Positions 1 through 5,683 of a DNA stretch of 5,683 nucleotides are shown one piece after another. The notes beneath the pieces were generated by a model. That model was not told the origin of the DNA. It ran no database searches and saw only the letters and a list, made by a program, of their open reading frames with translations. The stretch covers positions 1 through 5,683 of the forward strand of contig VGKN01000110.1 of assembly GCA_016867055.1 (NCBI GenBank). The letters run 5' to 3'. This stretch comes from Candidatus Omnitrophota bacterium. GTDB taxonomy: Bacteria > Omnitrophota > Koll11 > VGKN01. The position numbers and the translations under genes are program-made. Within the stretch, counting starts at the first letter, position 1; every line of letters begins with the position of its first letter.

Positions 1-324
1 AGTTACGTTTTGCAGGATAATTTTGGCCAGATAAAAATTGCACATTCTATTTCTGCAGGTTTAGATTATCCCGGGGTTGGCCCAGAACACTCCTATTATA
101 AAAGCATAGGCCGCGCAGAATATTTTGCAGTGACTGATAAAGAGGCGCTTAAGGGATTTAGATTGCTTTCTGAAACCGAGGGTATAATCCCTGCATTAGA
201 GCCTGCTCACGCCATAAGCTATCTTATAAAAATTTCCCCCAAACTTAAAAAGGATGAAGTTGTAATTATATGCCTATCAGGCAGGGGAGATAAAGATGTG
301 GATTTGGTAAGTAAGCTCCATTAG
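1..324 (+). CDS. trpB: Tryptophan synthase beta chain, C-terminal part (5' end outside window)
   Basis: TrpB is the PLP-dependent beta subunit of tryptophan synthase. It joins indole, channelled from TrpA, to serine to make tryptophan in the cytoplasm. The frame is open from base 1 and ends at TAG (322-324), so 107 residues are visible, roughly the last quarter of a protein of about 390-400 residues. Family signatures are clear: [17 protein letters not shown] at visible residues 15-31, EGIIPALE at 60-67, and LSGRGDKDV at 92-100. The serine in the last motif corresponds to E. coli Ser377, which contacts the PLP ring nitrogen. The protein ends a few residues after this motif, as is normal. The TTG at 10-12 is an internal Leu codon, not a start, because the upstream codons already read as TrpB sequence. 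Downstream, trpA follows in the same direction but only after an unusually long spacer. Confidence 0.97.
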   Translation, partial: SYVLQDNFGQIKIAHSISAGLDYPGVGPEHSYYKSIGRAEYFAVTDKEALKGFRLLSETEGIIPALEPAHAISYLIKISPKLKKDEVVIICLSGRGDKDVDLVSKLH

Positions 325-355
325 AAATGATGATAATTCAAACCAGTACTTTTTA

Positions 356-373
356 TGAAAATTTAAATTTTCA
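356..373. repeat. 18-bp perfect AT-rich palindrome after trpB
   Basis: The sequence TGAAAATTTAAATTTTCA reads the same on both strands and lies 32 nt after the trpB stop codon. It contains only four G or C bases and has no loop or U-tract, so it is not a convincing terminator. It may be a chance AT palindrome, a protein-binding site, or the edge of an old insertion. Its function is unknown. Confidence 0.4.
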
Positions 374-400
374 ATTCAACATATATAGAAAAACCAAAAT

Positions 401-411
401 TTCTAACGGAG
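401..411 (+). repeat. Degenerate copy of the TTCTAACGGGG repeat arm
   Basis: TTCTAACGGAG matches, with one change, the TTCTAACGGGG right arm that overlaps the trpA start (807-817). It is a partial direct repeat in the same orientation. No left-arm partner (CCCCGTTAGAA) is visible next to it. It is probably a remnant of the same dispersed repeat family. Confidence 0.45.
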
Positions 412-449
412 CAAGCTTAAATTTTAAGGTAATAAAAGTGTATAAGTTA

Positions 450-664
450 CTCAACGCTGTTTCCTCGTTCGCTATCGGTGCTCGTCACATTCGGCTCAAC
501 TTTTCCTACAAGCACCCCCAACCCCTTAGTCCCTTCCTTAAGAGGTATAGGAAGGACTATCCTTGTATGATTAGAGGGGCTTGCAAAGAGGAAGACTACG
601 GAAAAGTTTTGCCTCTTAGACTTGTTCCTGCACTTCCGTATACTTACTCAGAAACAGCTTTGAG
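450..664. repeat. Nested imperfect inverted repeat (about 215 nt), dispersed-element-like
   Basis: Four pairs of complementary segments lie inside one another in the right order for a single long hairpin. These are 450-463 with 651-664 (13 of 14 positions), 498-506 with 600-608 (9 of 9), 509-513 with 579-583 (5 of 5), and 528-538 with 549-558 (10 pairs with one bulged C, loop 539-548). The block is more GC-rich than its flanks. Its minus-strand text includes a CGAATGTGACGAGC phrase that I associate with dispersed repeats in uncultured bacterial genomes. The plus strand can be translated without stops from 327 to 668, but the product resembles nothing I know and no good ribosome binding site precedes it. 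A structured repeat or MITE-like element is therefore more likely than a gene. A non-coding RNA is possible. No target-site duplication was identified. Confidence 0.6.
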
Positions 665-715
665 CTAATGAGAGAAATTTATCCTAATAGACCTGATTAA
701 GAATAGTTAAGATGA

Positions 716-818
716 ACCCCGTTAGAACCTTTTATCAACGGGGATGAAATTTTAATATATAAAGAGACAGGAAGTTAATATTAATATCTTACAGAACAAG
801 AAGGAGTTCTAACGGGGT
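716..818. repeat. Inverted repeat with 13-bp perfect arms overlapping the trpA start
   Basis: The left arm ACCCCGTTAGAAC (716-728) is the exact reverse complement of the right arm GTTCTAACGGGGT (806-818), with 77 nt between them. A third partial copy, AACGGGG (737-743), can pair with CCCCGTT (717-723) to form a local 7-bp hairpin with a 13-nt loop. The left arm therefore has two mutually exclusive partners. The arms read as NPVRT and SNGV in translation, a signature I recall from short spurious proteins annotated in genomes of uncultured bacteria, where it reflects a dispersed repeat. The right arm carries the first two bases of the trpA GTG start and abuts its ribosome binding site, so pairing could reduce trpA translation. 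That regulatory role is inference. Confidence 0.65.
798..806 (+). promoter_or_regulatory. Ribosome binding site of trpA
   Basis: AAGAAGGAG ends 10 nt before the GTG start codon at 817-819 and is a strong match to the anti-Shine-Dalgarno sequence. It decides the trpA start. Its last base is also the first base of the right arm of the inverted repeat described at 716-818. Confidence 0.75.
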
Positions 819-1611
819 GAATAGACTTGATAAAAAATTTATAGATTTAAAAAATAAAAACAAAAAGGCGTTCATAACATATATCTGCACGGGGGATCCT
901 GATTTAGACTTTACCAAAAAAGCAGTTTTGGGATTTGATAAAATAGGCGTGGATATAGTTGAGCTTGGTATACCTTTTTCTGACCCAATAGCCGACGGGC
1001 CCACAATTCAGAGAGCCTCTGGAAGGGCTTTAAGGAATAAGATAACTATCTCTAAAGCCCTTGCCCTCGTAAGAGAGATTAGAAAAAGAAGCGAGATTCC
1101 GCTCGTATTTATGTCTTATTTTAATCCGATATTTCGCTATGGGCTAAAAAGGTTTGCAAAAGAAGCAGCCTCAAGTGGGCTTGATGGAGTGATTGTAGCA
1201 GACCTGCCATTTGAGGAGTCAAAAGCTTTGTATGAAATTTTAAAGAGTTATGACATTGCAAATATATTTCTAATAGCACCCACAACCAAAAAGGAGAGAC
1301 TGAGTAAGATTTTAAAGCGTGCAGAAGGCTTTATTTACTATATATCTCTTACAGGTATAACAGGGGCGAGGAAGAAATTGTCCGTAGAACTTGGCAAAAA
1401 ACTAAAATTTATAAAATCTCTGACTGGCAAACCCATATGCGTAGGATTTGGTATATCTCAAGCCCTTCAGATTAAGAAGATAAAAGCCTTTTGTGACGGA
1501 GTAATAGTGGGTAGTGCAATCATTGATGTTATTGAAAAAAATATTGATAAAAAGGATTTGACAAAAAAAATCCTTTACTTTACCAAAACACTTATCAGGG
1601 CAACAAAATAA
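817..1611 (+). CDS. trpA: Tryptophan synthase alpha chain
   Basis: TrpA cleaves indole-3-glycerol phosphate to indole and glyceraldehyde-3-phosphate, and passes indole through a tunnel to TrpB. The 264-residue TIM-barrel protein is full length for the family. The catalytic Glu49 (in VELGIPFSDP) and Asp60 (in PIADGP) fall at the same numbers as in E. coli. Other landmarks are TGDPD at residues 25-29, the loop-6 region YYISLTGITGAR at 174-185, and the phosphate-binding segments CVGFGIS (208-214) and DGVIVGSA (227-234). The C-terminus is Lys-rich. GTG is chosen as start because of the strong AAGGAG 10 nt upstream and because the numbering then matches E. coli exactly. The oddity is upstream: trpB ends 492 nt earlier, so the usual close coupling of trpB and trpA translation is absent, and repeat sequence forms the start region. 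No strong terminator was seen after the TAA. Confidence 0.97.
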   Translation: MNRLDKKFIDLKNKNKKAFITYICTGDPDLDFTKKAVLGFDKIGVDIVELGIPFSDPIADGPTIQRASGRALRNKITISKALALVREIRKRSEIPLVFMSYFNPIFRYGLKRFAKEAASSGLDGVIVADLPFEESKALYEILKSYDIANIFLIAPTTKKERLSKILKRAEGFIYYISLTGITGARKKLSVELGKKLKFIKSLTGKPICVGFGISQALQIKKIKAFCDGVIVGSAIIDVIEKNIDKKDLTKKILYFTKTLIRATK

Positions 1612-1785
1612 TGTTGTGATTGATAATTCTTTTTTCTCCGCATCTTAATTTTTCTTTCCCAATCTCTTTTTGGTAAAAATACCTCATCTTTCTTAATACT
1701 GACCAATACTTAGTTTTTTTGTAACCCACTCCATCTACAAAAACCAGATTTTAGTTAGTGAATGAAGGTATATTTTTAAGTACAT
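1612..1785. other. Spacer between convergent gene groups
   Basis: This AT-rich stretch lies between the trpA stop and the terminator of the minus-strand genes. It contains a weak symmetrical hairpin, TTTTTGTA (1716-1723) with TACAAAAA (1736-1743) and a 12-nt loop. This could act as a poor bidirectional terminator, but its stem has only one G-C pair. A second weak stem, CAACA/TGTTG, straddles the trpA stop (1601-1616). No gene is supported here. Confidence 0.4.
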
Positions 1786-1817
1786 AAAAACCAAATTCAG
1801 TTTGCGGATAAACTGAA
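1786..1817 (-). terminator. Rho-independent terminator candidate of the minus-strand genes
   Basis: Read on the minus strand, an 8-bp perfect stem TTCAGTTT/AAACTGAA with a 6-nt loop begins immediately after the TAG stop codon of the 1818-3482 gene. It is followed by TTTGGTTTTT. The position and U-rich tail fit a terminator. The stem has only two G-C pairs, so it would be weak. On the plus strand the hairpin is not followed by a T-run. Confidence 0.5.
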
Positions 1818-3482
1818 CTAAAAGTTAATCTTAGGTTTAATCAATTTAATATATGAAAATACCTGATTCGGATTTAAAAGAAAATGAGACAAAAAATTAT
1901 CTCTCTTTTTTAGAAATAAATATGTGCTTAATTCCTCTTCAAGATAAAATAAAGGATGCATACTATAGAAAGGTATAAGCCTTACCTCAAAATTCTCATC
2001 ATTTAAAATATCAGGTTGCTCAAAATGTTCAGGAAAACTTGAATGCCTGAATATTGAATTTTTTCCTTCAGGACCAATTATTAGCCAATGATTATAATCT
2101 AAACTTGAGTTGTCATTATAATCTTGTTTAAAACTCTCTAACAATTTACTCAAATCTGAAATAGATGAAAGGGTTATATCTTTAGATTTGCTATTAAAGA
2201 TACTGTATTTCGCAAAATAGGGATAATATGGATCACTATTTAGCATATAAACTTTGAGTGGCTTTGAACCAAGCATTTCCCTTACGAGAGACATTCTTGC
2301 GATGGACATATTTCTCATACCCAGAATATATTCTATCATCGTAATTAAGATCATCGCCGATATTAAAATTTTAGAGAATCTTAGGTTTCTAATCATGGTT
2401 AATAATAAACCAATTACTATTATCACCATAATCGGATGGAGGTAATAATATAGACGTGCTAATTTAGTAGTTGGGGATAATTCGTGCAATACCAAAGCGG
2501 TTATTAAAAAAAGCACAAGAAACCTTATTGCATAATTATCTGATTTGCGATTATGCAATGATAATTTTGTTGCTATAGGTTGTTTTTTATTTATACAAAA
2601 GAATTTGGTCAGACTTAAGAAAATTACAACAAAAAGTAATAATAATAAGAAGGGTTGATGGAAGAATAGAACTATGAAAAAATATAATGGAATATATGAA
2701 GGTATTTTGCCTAAGTTATTTGAGTAGATATTCATCATCAAGTTTACATTTAAAACCTGAAATAAGGTGCGAATGTCAAAAAAGGTGATTAAAGACAAGG
2801 TAGATATGAAGAAAAATCCATAGATAAATAACCTCCATGTTTTTTTAGAATATACTGATACATATATGAAGGGAAATATTATTCCTAATAATGCTATAGG
2901 AGCACTTGAAAAACTGACAATCATTAATGGAGATATGATACCGCCTATAGCACACAGCGATGCTGAGGTTAACGGATTTTTAGTATCATCTAAAGATAAC
3001 GTAATACAAATCAAAGTTATAATTGTTATGAGGCTTGAGAAAACTGCATAGCTTGAAAAATACAAATATTTGCCTCTGTATACCGAAAATAGCACAAATA
3101 TCAAGGAGACAAAAGATATAGAATGGTCTTTGAAAATAACCCAACTTAAAATAATAACAAAAATACTAAGGAGTAAGGTATTCAGGATAACACTTAAATA
3201 AAGCAGGTTTGTAGAAGATAATCTTGGGAATAATCTATATAAATAATATAACTCAGAGTAATAGAGATCTTTGGGGGATTGCATTTTGCAGAAGAACATA
3301 AATACGCTACTGCCTATATAATCATTCCTATTACCAATAGTTTTACCGTAGTAAATGTCGTAAATATCATCACCTGGAAAAAATTCATAAGGGTAACTGA
3401 AATAGATATCAATCAAGAGAGAGAAGCCACAAATCAAAATAAAAAAAGTGGCTGACTTCCAAAAATACTTACGCAGCGTCAT
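1818..3482 (-). CDS. Polytopic membrane protein, GT-C/GT39-like (specificity unknown)
   Basis: This 554-residue protein has an N-terminal membrane part and a soluble C-terminal tail. About ten to eleven hydrophobic helices are visible: near residues 11-29, 92-115, 121-135, 143-162, 172-190, 193-212, 216-235, 262-290 (one or two), 318-335, 347-364 and 370-387. The tail (about 400-554) is soluble. After helix 1 comes the acidic motif FFPGDDIYDIYYG (34-46), placed where GT-C glycosyltransferases keep their catalytic acidic pair in the first outer loop. RLYYYLHPIMVII (343-355) resembles the late R..YL.P segment of GT39-type proteins. These features suggest a lipid-phospho-sugar-dependent glycosyltransferase, but I recognise no specific family. 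The ATG at 3482-3480 is chosen. AGGG lies 9 nt before it, the hydrophobic N-terminus begins just after it, and the 54 open codons upstream (to 3644) read through repeat-like sequence. The gene lies downstream of the oligosaccharyltransferase gene in the same direction, so a shared glycosylation role is plausible. Confidence 0.8.
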   Translation of the reverse strand: MTLRKYFWKSATFFILICGFSLLIDIYFSYPYEFFPGDDIYDIYYGKTIGNRNDYIGSSVFMFFCKMQSPKDLYYSELYYLYRLFPRLSSTNLLYLSVILNTLLLSIFVIILSWVIFKDHSISFVSLIFVLFSVYRGKYLYFSSYAVFSSLITIITLICITLSLDDTKNPLTSASLCAIGGIISPLMIVSFSSAPIALLGIIFPFIYVSVYSKKTWRLFIYGFFFISTLSLITFFDIRTLFQVLNVNLMMNIYSNNLGKIPSYIPLYFFIVLFFHQPFLLLLLFVVIFLSLTKFFCINKKQPIATKLSLHNRKSDNYAIRFLVLFLITALVLHELSPTTKLARLYYYLHPIMVIIVIGLLLTMIRNLRFSKILISAMILITMIEYILGMRNMSIARMSLVREMLGSKPLKVYMLNSDPYYPYFAKYSIFNSKSKDITLSSISDLSKLLESFKQDYNDNSSLDYNHWLIIGPEGKNSIFRHSSFPEHFEQPDILNDENFEVRLIPFYSMHPLFYLEEELSTYLFLKKRDNFLSHFLLNPNQVFSYIKLIKPKINF

Positions 3483-3720
3483 TAAATTTAACCCTATATT
3501 TTTTGACACATTCGGCAACAAGCCCCAGTACTCAGGCATTGGCAGAATCAGAGCCGTCCCGCCGAAGACGGGAAAGGAAAAGGCGCAAAAGGCTTGTCGC
3601 TCTTCCTTCGCTTCGCTCAGGACTTTCAAACACATTTGTTGCACTCAGTGTTCATCCCGAGTGTAATTGAGGGACGAAGGATACTGAGACAAAGTCGAAG
3701 TGCAGTGCCAACCCCGAGGA
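3483..3720. repeat. Repeat-like GC-rich spacer between the minus-strand genes
   Basis: This stretch differs in composition from the AT-rich genes on both sides. Seen directly: TCCTTCGCTTCGCTCAGGA (3604-3622, i.e. TCCTGAGCGAAGCGAAGGA on the minus strand), a related CTGAGACAAAGTCGAAG (3684-3700) in the opposite orientation, a small hairpin TCCCG/CGGGA (3557-3561 with 3569-3573), and the quasi-palindrome CACTCAGTG (3642-3650). I recognise the CTGAGCGAAGCGAAGGA type from dispersed intergenic repeats of many bacterial genomes. Open frames cross it on both strands, including an in-frame extension of the 1818-3482 gene up to 3644, but they look like translated repeat rather than protein. A possible promoter for that gene, TTGTTG-17 nt-TATAGG on the minus strand (3493-3521), is weak and lies very close to the start codon. 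Confidence 0.55.
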
Positions 3721-3724
3721 TACC

Positions 3725-3755
3725 AAATATAGAAAATCCCGATGTATCATCGGGA
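3725..3755 (-). terminator. Rho-independent terminator candidate downstream of the oligosaccharyltransferase gene
   Basis: On the minus strand, TCCCGATG-ATA-CATCGGGA forms an 8-bp stem with a 3-nt loop, followed at once by TTTTCTATATTT. It lies about 80 nt after the stop codon at 3837. CATCGG of this hairpin can also pair with CCGATG at 3769-3774, an alternative fold. The hairpin may belong to a dispersed palindromic repeat that serves as terminator. If it works, the downstream gene needs its own promoter or partial read-through. Confidence 0.6.
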
Positions 3756-3836
3756 CCATCAGGGTATTCCGATGGGTTGACAAAACCTTTCCTTAAGCAT
3801 ACAAATTAAGCTTATTAAATCTTGTGCATCTATATG

Positions 3837-5683
3837 TCACTCAATTTTATATAAATAAATATTAGTTCCGTTATCGTTTTTCTCATGGTGCATTTCTTTA
3901 AAATGTTTTAAGCCTCTTCCATTCATAAAATATAATTTGAAAAACAATGTCTGTGCCAATGGCCTACTGAATAGAATCGCTTTGTATATACCATTGTTAT
4001 TGGTTAATAGGACTGAATACAAAGGATCACCCTTGCTATTTGTATTTTCTTTTACAGCATCTTCATCAATAAAAATTAGATCCATAGGGACTATCCATTC
4101 TTCATTTTGATTATCTCTGAAATAAGCTCTAAGATTTTCTATATCTATTAGTAGACCGTTATCAAATGGAATCAATTTTTCATTGTTCTTAGAGGATTTA
4201 TATTCAGAATATGAGGTATAGAATTTATACCTTTCCGGAGAAACCCAATGTAGAATATTTGACTTGTCCATAAGTTTGAGATTTGTATAAATTGTTTTGG
4301 AATAGTCTTCAGAATATCCAAAGCGTTTTTTGCAATAATCTATAAAATCGCCTTTATCTAATTTGAGGGATCTTTGCCACAGGTCTAATCTTTCAAAATT
4401 CCAATTTGATATAGTGCTCAGTATCGGCATAATATTTACCATCTGGTCATAGACAAGCAAATATGAGGGAGGGGGAGGGCCGTATATAAAGTTTGAAATT
4501 TTGGCTATAACATTTTTGTCTTGAATGTATTTGCCTAATAAAACCTCACCCTCCTCTCTTTTTAGCAAAATCATCTTGTTTATAAATTCAAGGGTAAGTA
4601 ATTTATCATTCCCAAGCACCTTTGAAAGTTCCTCAAAGGCTTGATTTGCGCCAGAGTTTAGCATCCTTAATATACCAAATGCCTCCTCCTCGCTGGCAGA
4701 TAACAATGCCTTGCTAAACCAGTAGGGTGTAGAGGTATATTGCCAGCTCGGGTCATTTATTGTGGCTCTTTTTGCGATTGACATAATCCAGTCCCCCTGG
4801 TTCCAGTAAGCATTAATAATAGCATTTTTAGGCGTAGCTTCCTTTATCTTCATCAGTATCTTCCACCACGAATCATTCATTAAAGGAATTCCACTTATCC
4901 TACAGGCATTACATAAAGGCATACAGGTGGCTATTAAGAAAATGGAGGTAAAAAATAAATTGTAAATCTTCGTGCTAATTCTCTTAAAAAAAGCAATATG
5001 ACTTTGTCTTGGATTTATAAGATTATTTAACATATCCAAAAACACACCAAATGAAATTCCTATTGGTATGACTAAAAATTCAATAAATTTAATTCCAAAG
5101 CTTGTTAAGACAAGCATAACCAATGACCATACGAACAGGACAAAGAATAAAAAGCCCTTTTCCTTAAAATCCAATAGATTTCTTTTAAAAATGACGAGCA
5201 TCAAAAGGCCGAATATACCGCCGTACAAAAAGAAACTCCCCCCCATTCCAAATACTATTTCTTTAATCTCAGCCTGTTTTAACTCTCCTACGGTAAATGC
5301 CAGATTAGGCCAGAGGTTATCCAGGGTTAAACCTCGCCTTAAAAAGAGGTAAGAGAAGGGCTCTAAAAAAGATTTTTTTACAATATCCCATCCGGAGATA
5401 ATGAATACTGATAGGTAAGTGAAAGAAATAAACAATAGAATAGATAGGCAAGTTTCTTTTAATTTTATTAGAAGGGCACCCTGTTTATTATAAGCGATGT
5501 AATTTAAATAATATAACAACAGGCTTATGAGCAGTATATAGAATATATACCACCAGATAGGCCAGAGGATAGAATAAATTCCTATTAGTAATCCGCACAG
5601 AAATAAAAAGAAAAACCTATACCTTGAATGCTTTTTTGCAAAGAAACAGGCTAAAGAAGAAACAATAATCAATGGTAAGGATA
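3837..5683 (-). CDS. STT3/PglB-like oligosaccharyltransferase (N-terminus outside window)
   Basis: STT3/PglB enzymes transfer a lipid-linked glycan to Asn of N-X-S/T sequons on the outer face of the membrane. The frame is open past the window edge, so the TTG at 5672-5670 is not the start. Residues are counted from it. About seven membrane helices are visible (near 20-38, 40-59, 77-93, 145-161, 174-191, 197-213, 237-255), then a soluble domain (256-611). TVGE (127-130), before a membrane segment, matches the TIXE/SVSE motif of outer loop 5 with its catalytic-loop Glu. YWNQG (289-293), followed by DWIMSIAKRATINDP, stands where WWDYG is expected. SASEEEAFGILRML (325-338) fits the segment after it. 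YDQMVNIM (408-415) contains an MxxI match. The C-terminus, with DNGLLI and ending YLYKIE, resembles that of Campylobacter PglB. About 190 N-terminal residues, with the DxD and first-loop Asp, should lie beyond the edge. Enzyme activity is inferred; the motif differs from consensus. Confidence 0.8.
   Translation of the reverse strand, partial: SLPLIIVSSLACFFAKKHSRYRFFFLFLCGLLIGIYSILWPIWWYIFYILLISLLLYYLNYIAYNKQGALLIKLKETCLSILLFISFTYLSVFIISGWDIVKKSFLEPFSYLFLRRGLTLDNLWPNLAFTVGELKQAEIKEIVFGMGGSFFLYGGIFGLLMLVIFKRNLLDFKEKGFLFFVLFVWSLVMLVLTSFGIKFIEFLVIPIGISFGVFLDMLNNLINPRQSHIAFFKRISTKIYNLFFTSIFLIATCMPLCNACRISGIPLMNDSWWKILMKIKEATPKNAIINAYWNQGDWIMSIAKRATINDPSWQYTSTPYWFSKALLSASEEEAFGILRMLNSGANQAFEELSKVLGNDKLLTLEFINKMILLKREEGEVLLGKYIQDKNVIAKISNFIYGPPPPSYLLVYDQMVNIMPILSTISNWNFERLDLWQRSLKLDKGDFIDYCKKRFGYSEDYSKTIYTNLKLMDKSNILHWVSPERYKFYTSYSEYKSSKNNEKLIPFDNGLLIDIENLRAYFRDNQNEEWIVPMDLIFIDEDAVKENTNSKGDPLYSVLLTNNNGIYKAILFSRPLAQTLFFKLYFMNGRGLKHFKEMHHEKNDNGTNIYLYKIE

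Noticed and set aside
327..668. Open frame of 113 codons between trpB and trpA
   Set aside because: It runs through the AT-rich spacer and the nested inverted repeat, has no recognisable motif and no good ribosome binding site. It reads as translated repeat.
744..755. Tiny ORF ATG AAA TTT TAA in the trpA leader, considered as a leader peptide
   Set aside because: It has three codons, no Trp codons and no good ribosome binding site, so there is no support for trp attenuation here.
789..1004. Minus-strand open frame at the trpA 5' end
   Set aside because: It lies antisense to confidently identified trpA coding sequence.
1551..1576. Inverted repeat AAAGGATTT/AAATCCTTT near the 3' end of trpA, considered as terminator
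   Set aside because: It is inside the trpA coding sequence, AT-rich, and has no following T-run. It probably arises from Lys/Ile-rich codons.
2254..2445. Plus-strand open frames at 2254-2445, 2866-3051 and 5068-5352
   Set aside because: All are antisense to the two large membrane-protein genes and show no domain or start signal.
3448..3809. Overlapping plus-strand open frames at 3448-3666 and 3594-3809
   Set aside because: They read repeat-like sequence in different frames, with no ribosome binding site or recognisable protein.
4466..4480. G-rich run on the plus strand, considered as a G-quadruplex
   Set aside because: Only three G-runs separated by single A bases are present, and they are explained by the four Pro codons on the minus strand.
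5670..5672. TTG as start codon of the oligosaccharyltransferase gene
   Set aside because: The frame stays open to the window edge, the visible protein begins in the middle of the family's membrane domain, and no ribosome binding site is seen.

Overview
The window is AT-rich and bacterial. It holds two gene groups that converge on a short spacer at about 1612-1817. The plus-strand group is the end of a tryptophan operon: the last 107 codons of trpB (1-324), then trpA (817-1611). The minus-strand group is two large membrane-protein genes, read right to left. The first is an oligosaccharyltransferase of the STT3/PglB family (3837-5683, its N-terminus lies beyond the window). The second is a polytopic GT-C-like membrane protein of unknown specificity (1818-3482).

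The two long spacers are the unusual part. TrpB and trpA normally overlap or nearly touch, but here 492 nt separate them. That spacer contains a nested imperfect inverted repeat of about 215 nt (450-664). It also contains a 13-bp perfect inverted repeat (716-728 with 806-818) whose right arm covers the first bases of the trpA GTG start codon. The spacer between the two minus-strand genes (3483-3836) is more GC-rich than the flanking genes. It is built of dispersed-repeat-like sequence plus one good rho-independent terminator candidate. Sequence of this kind (CCCCGTTAGAA/TTCTAACGGGG arms, CTGAGCGAAGCGAAGGA blocks) is familiar to me from metagenome-assembled genomes of uncultured groundwater and sediment bacteria, Omnitrophota-like lineages among them. 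The taxon is therefore a low-confidence inference.

Functionally, trpB and trpA encode the two subunits of tryptophan synthase. The two minus-strand genes suggest a cell-surface glycosylation locus. The oligosaccharyltransferase would transfer a lipid-linked glycan to protein on the outer face of the membrane, and the GT-C-like protein may build or modify that glycan. The most interesting points are the oligosaccharyltransferase's variant sequon-binding motif (YWNQG where the family has WWDYG) and the repeat-derived start region of trpA. No tRNA, rRNA, CRISPR array or transposase gene was seen.
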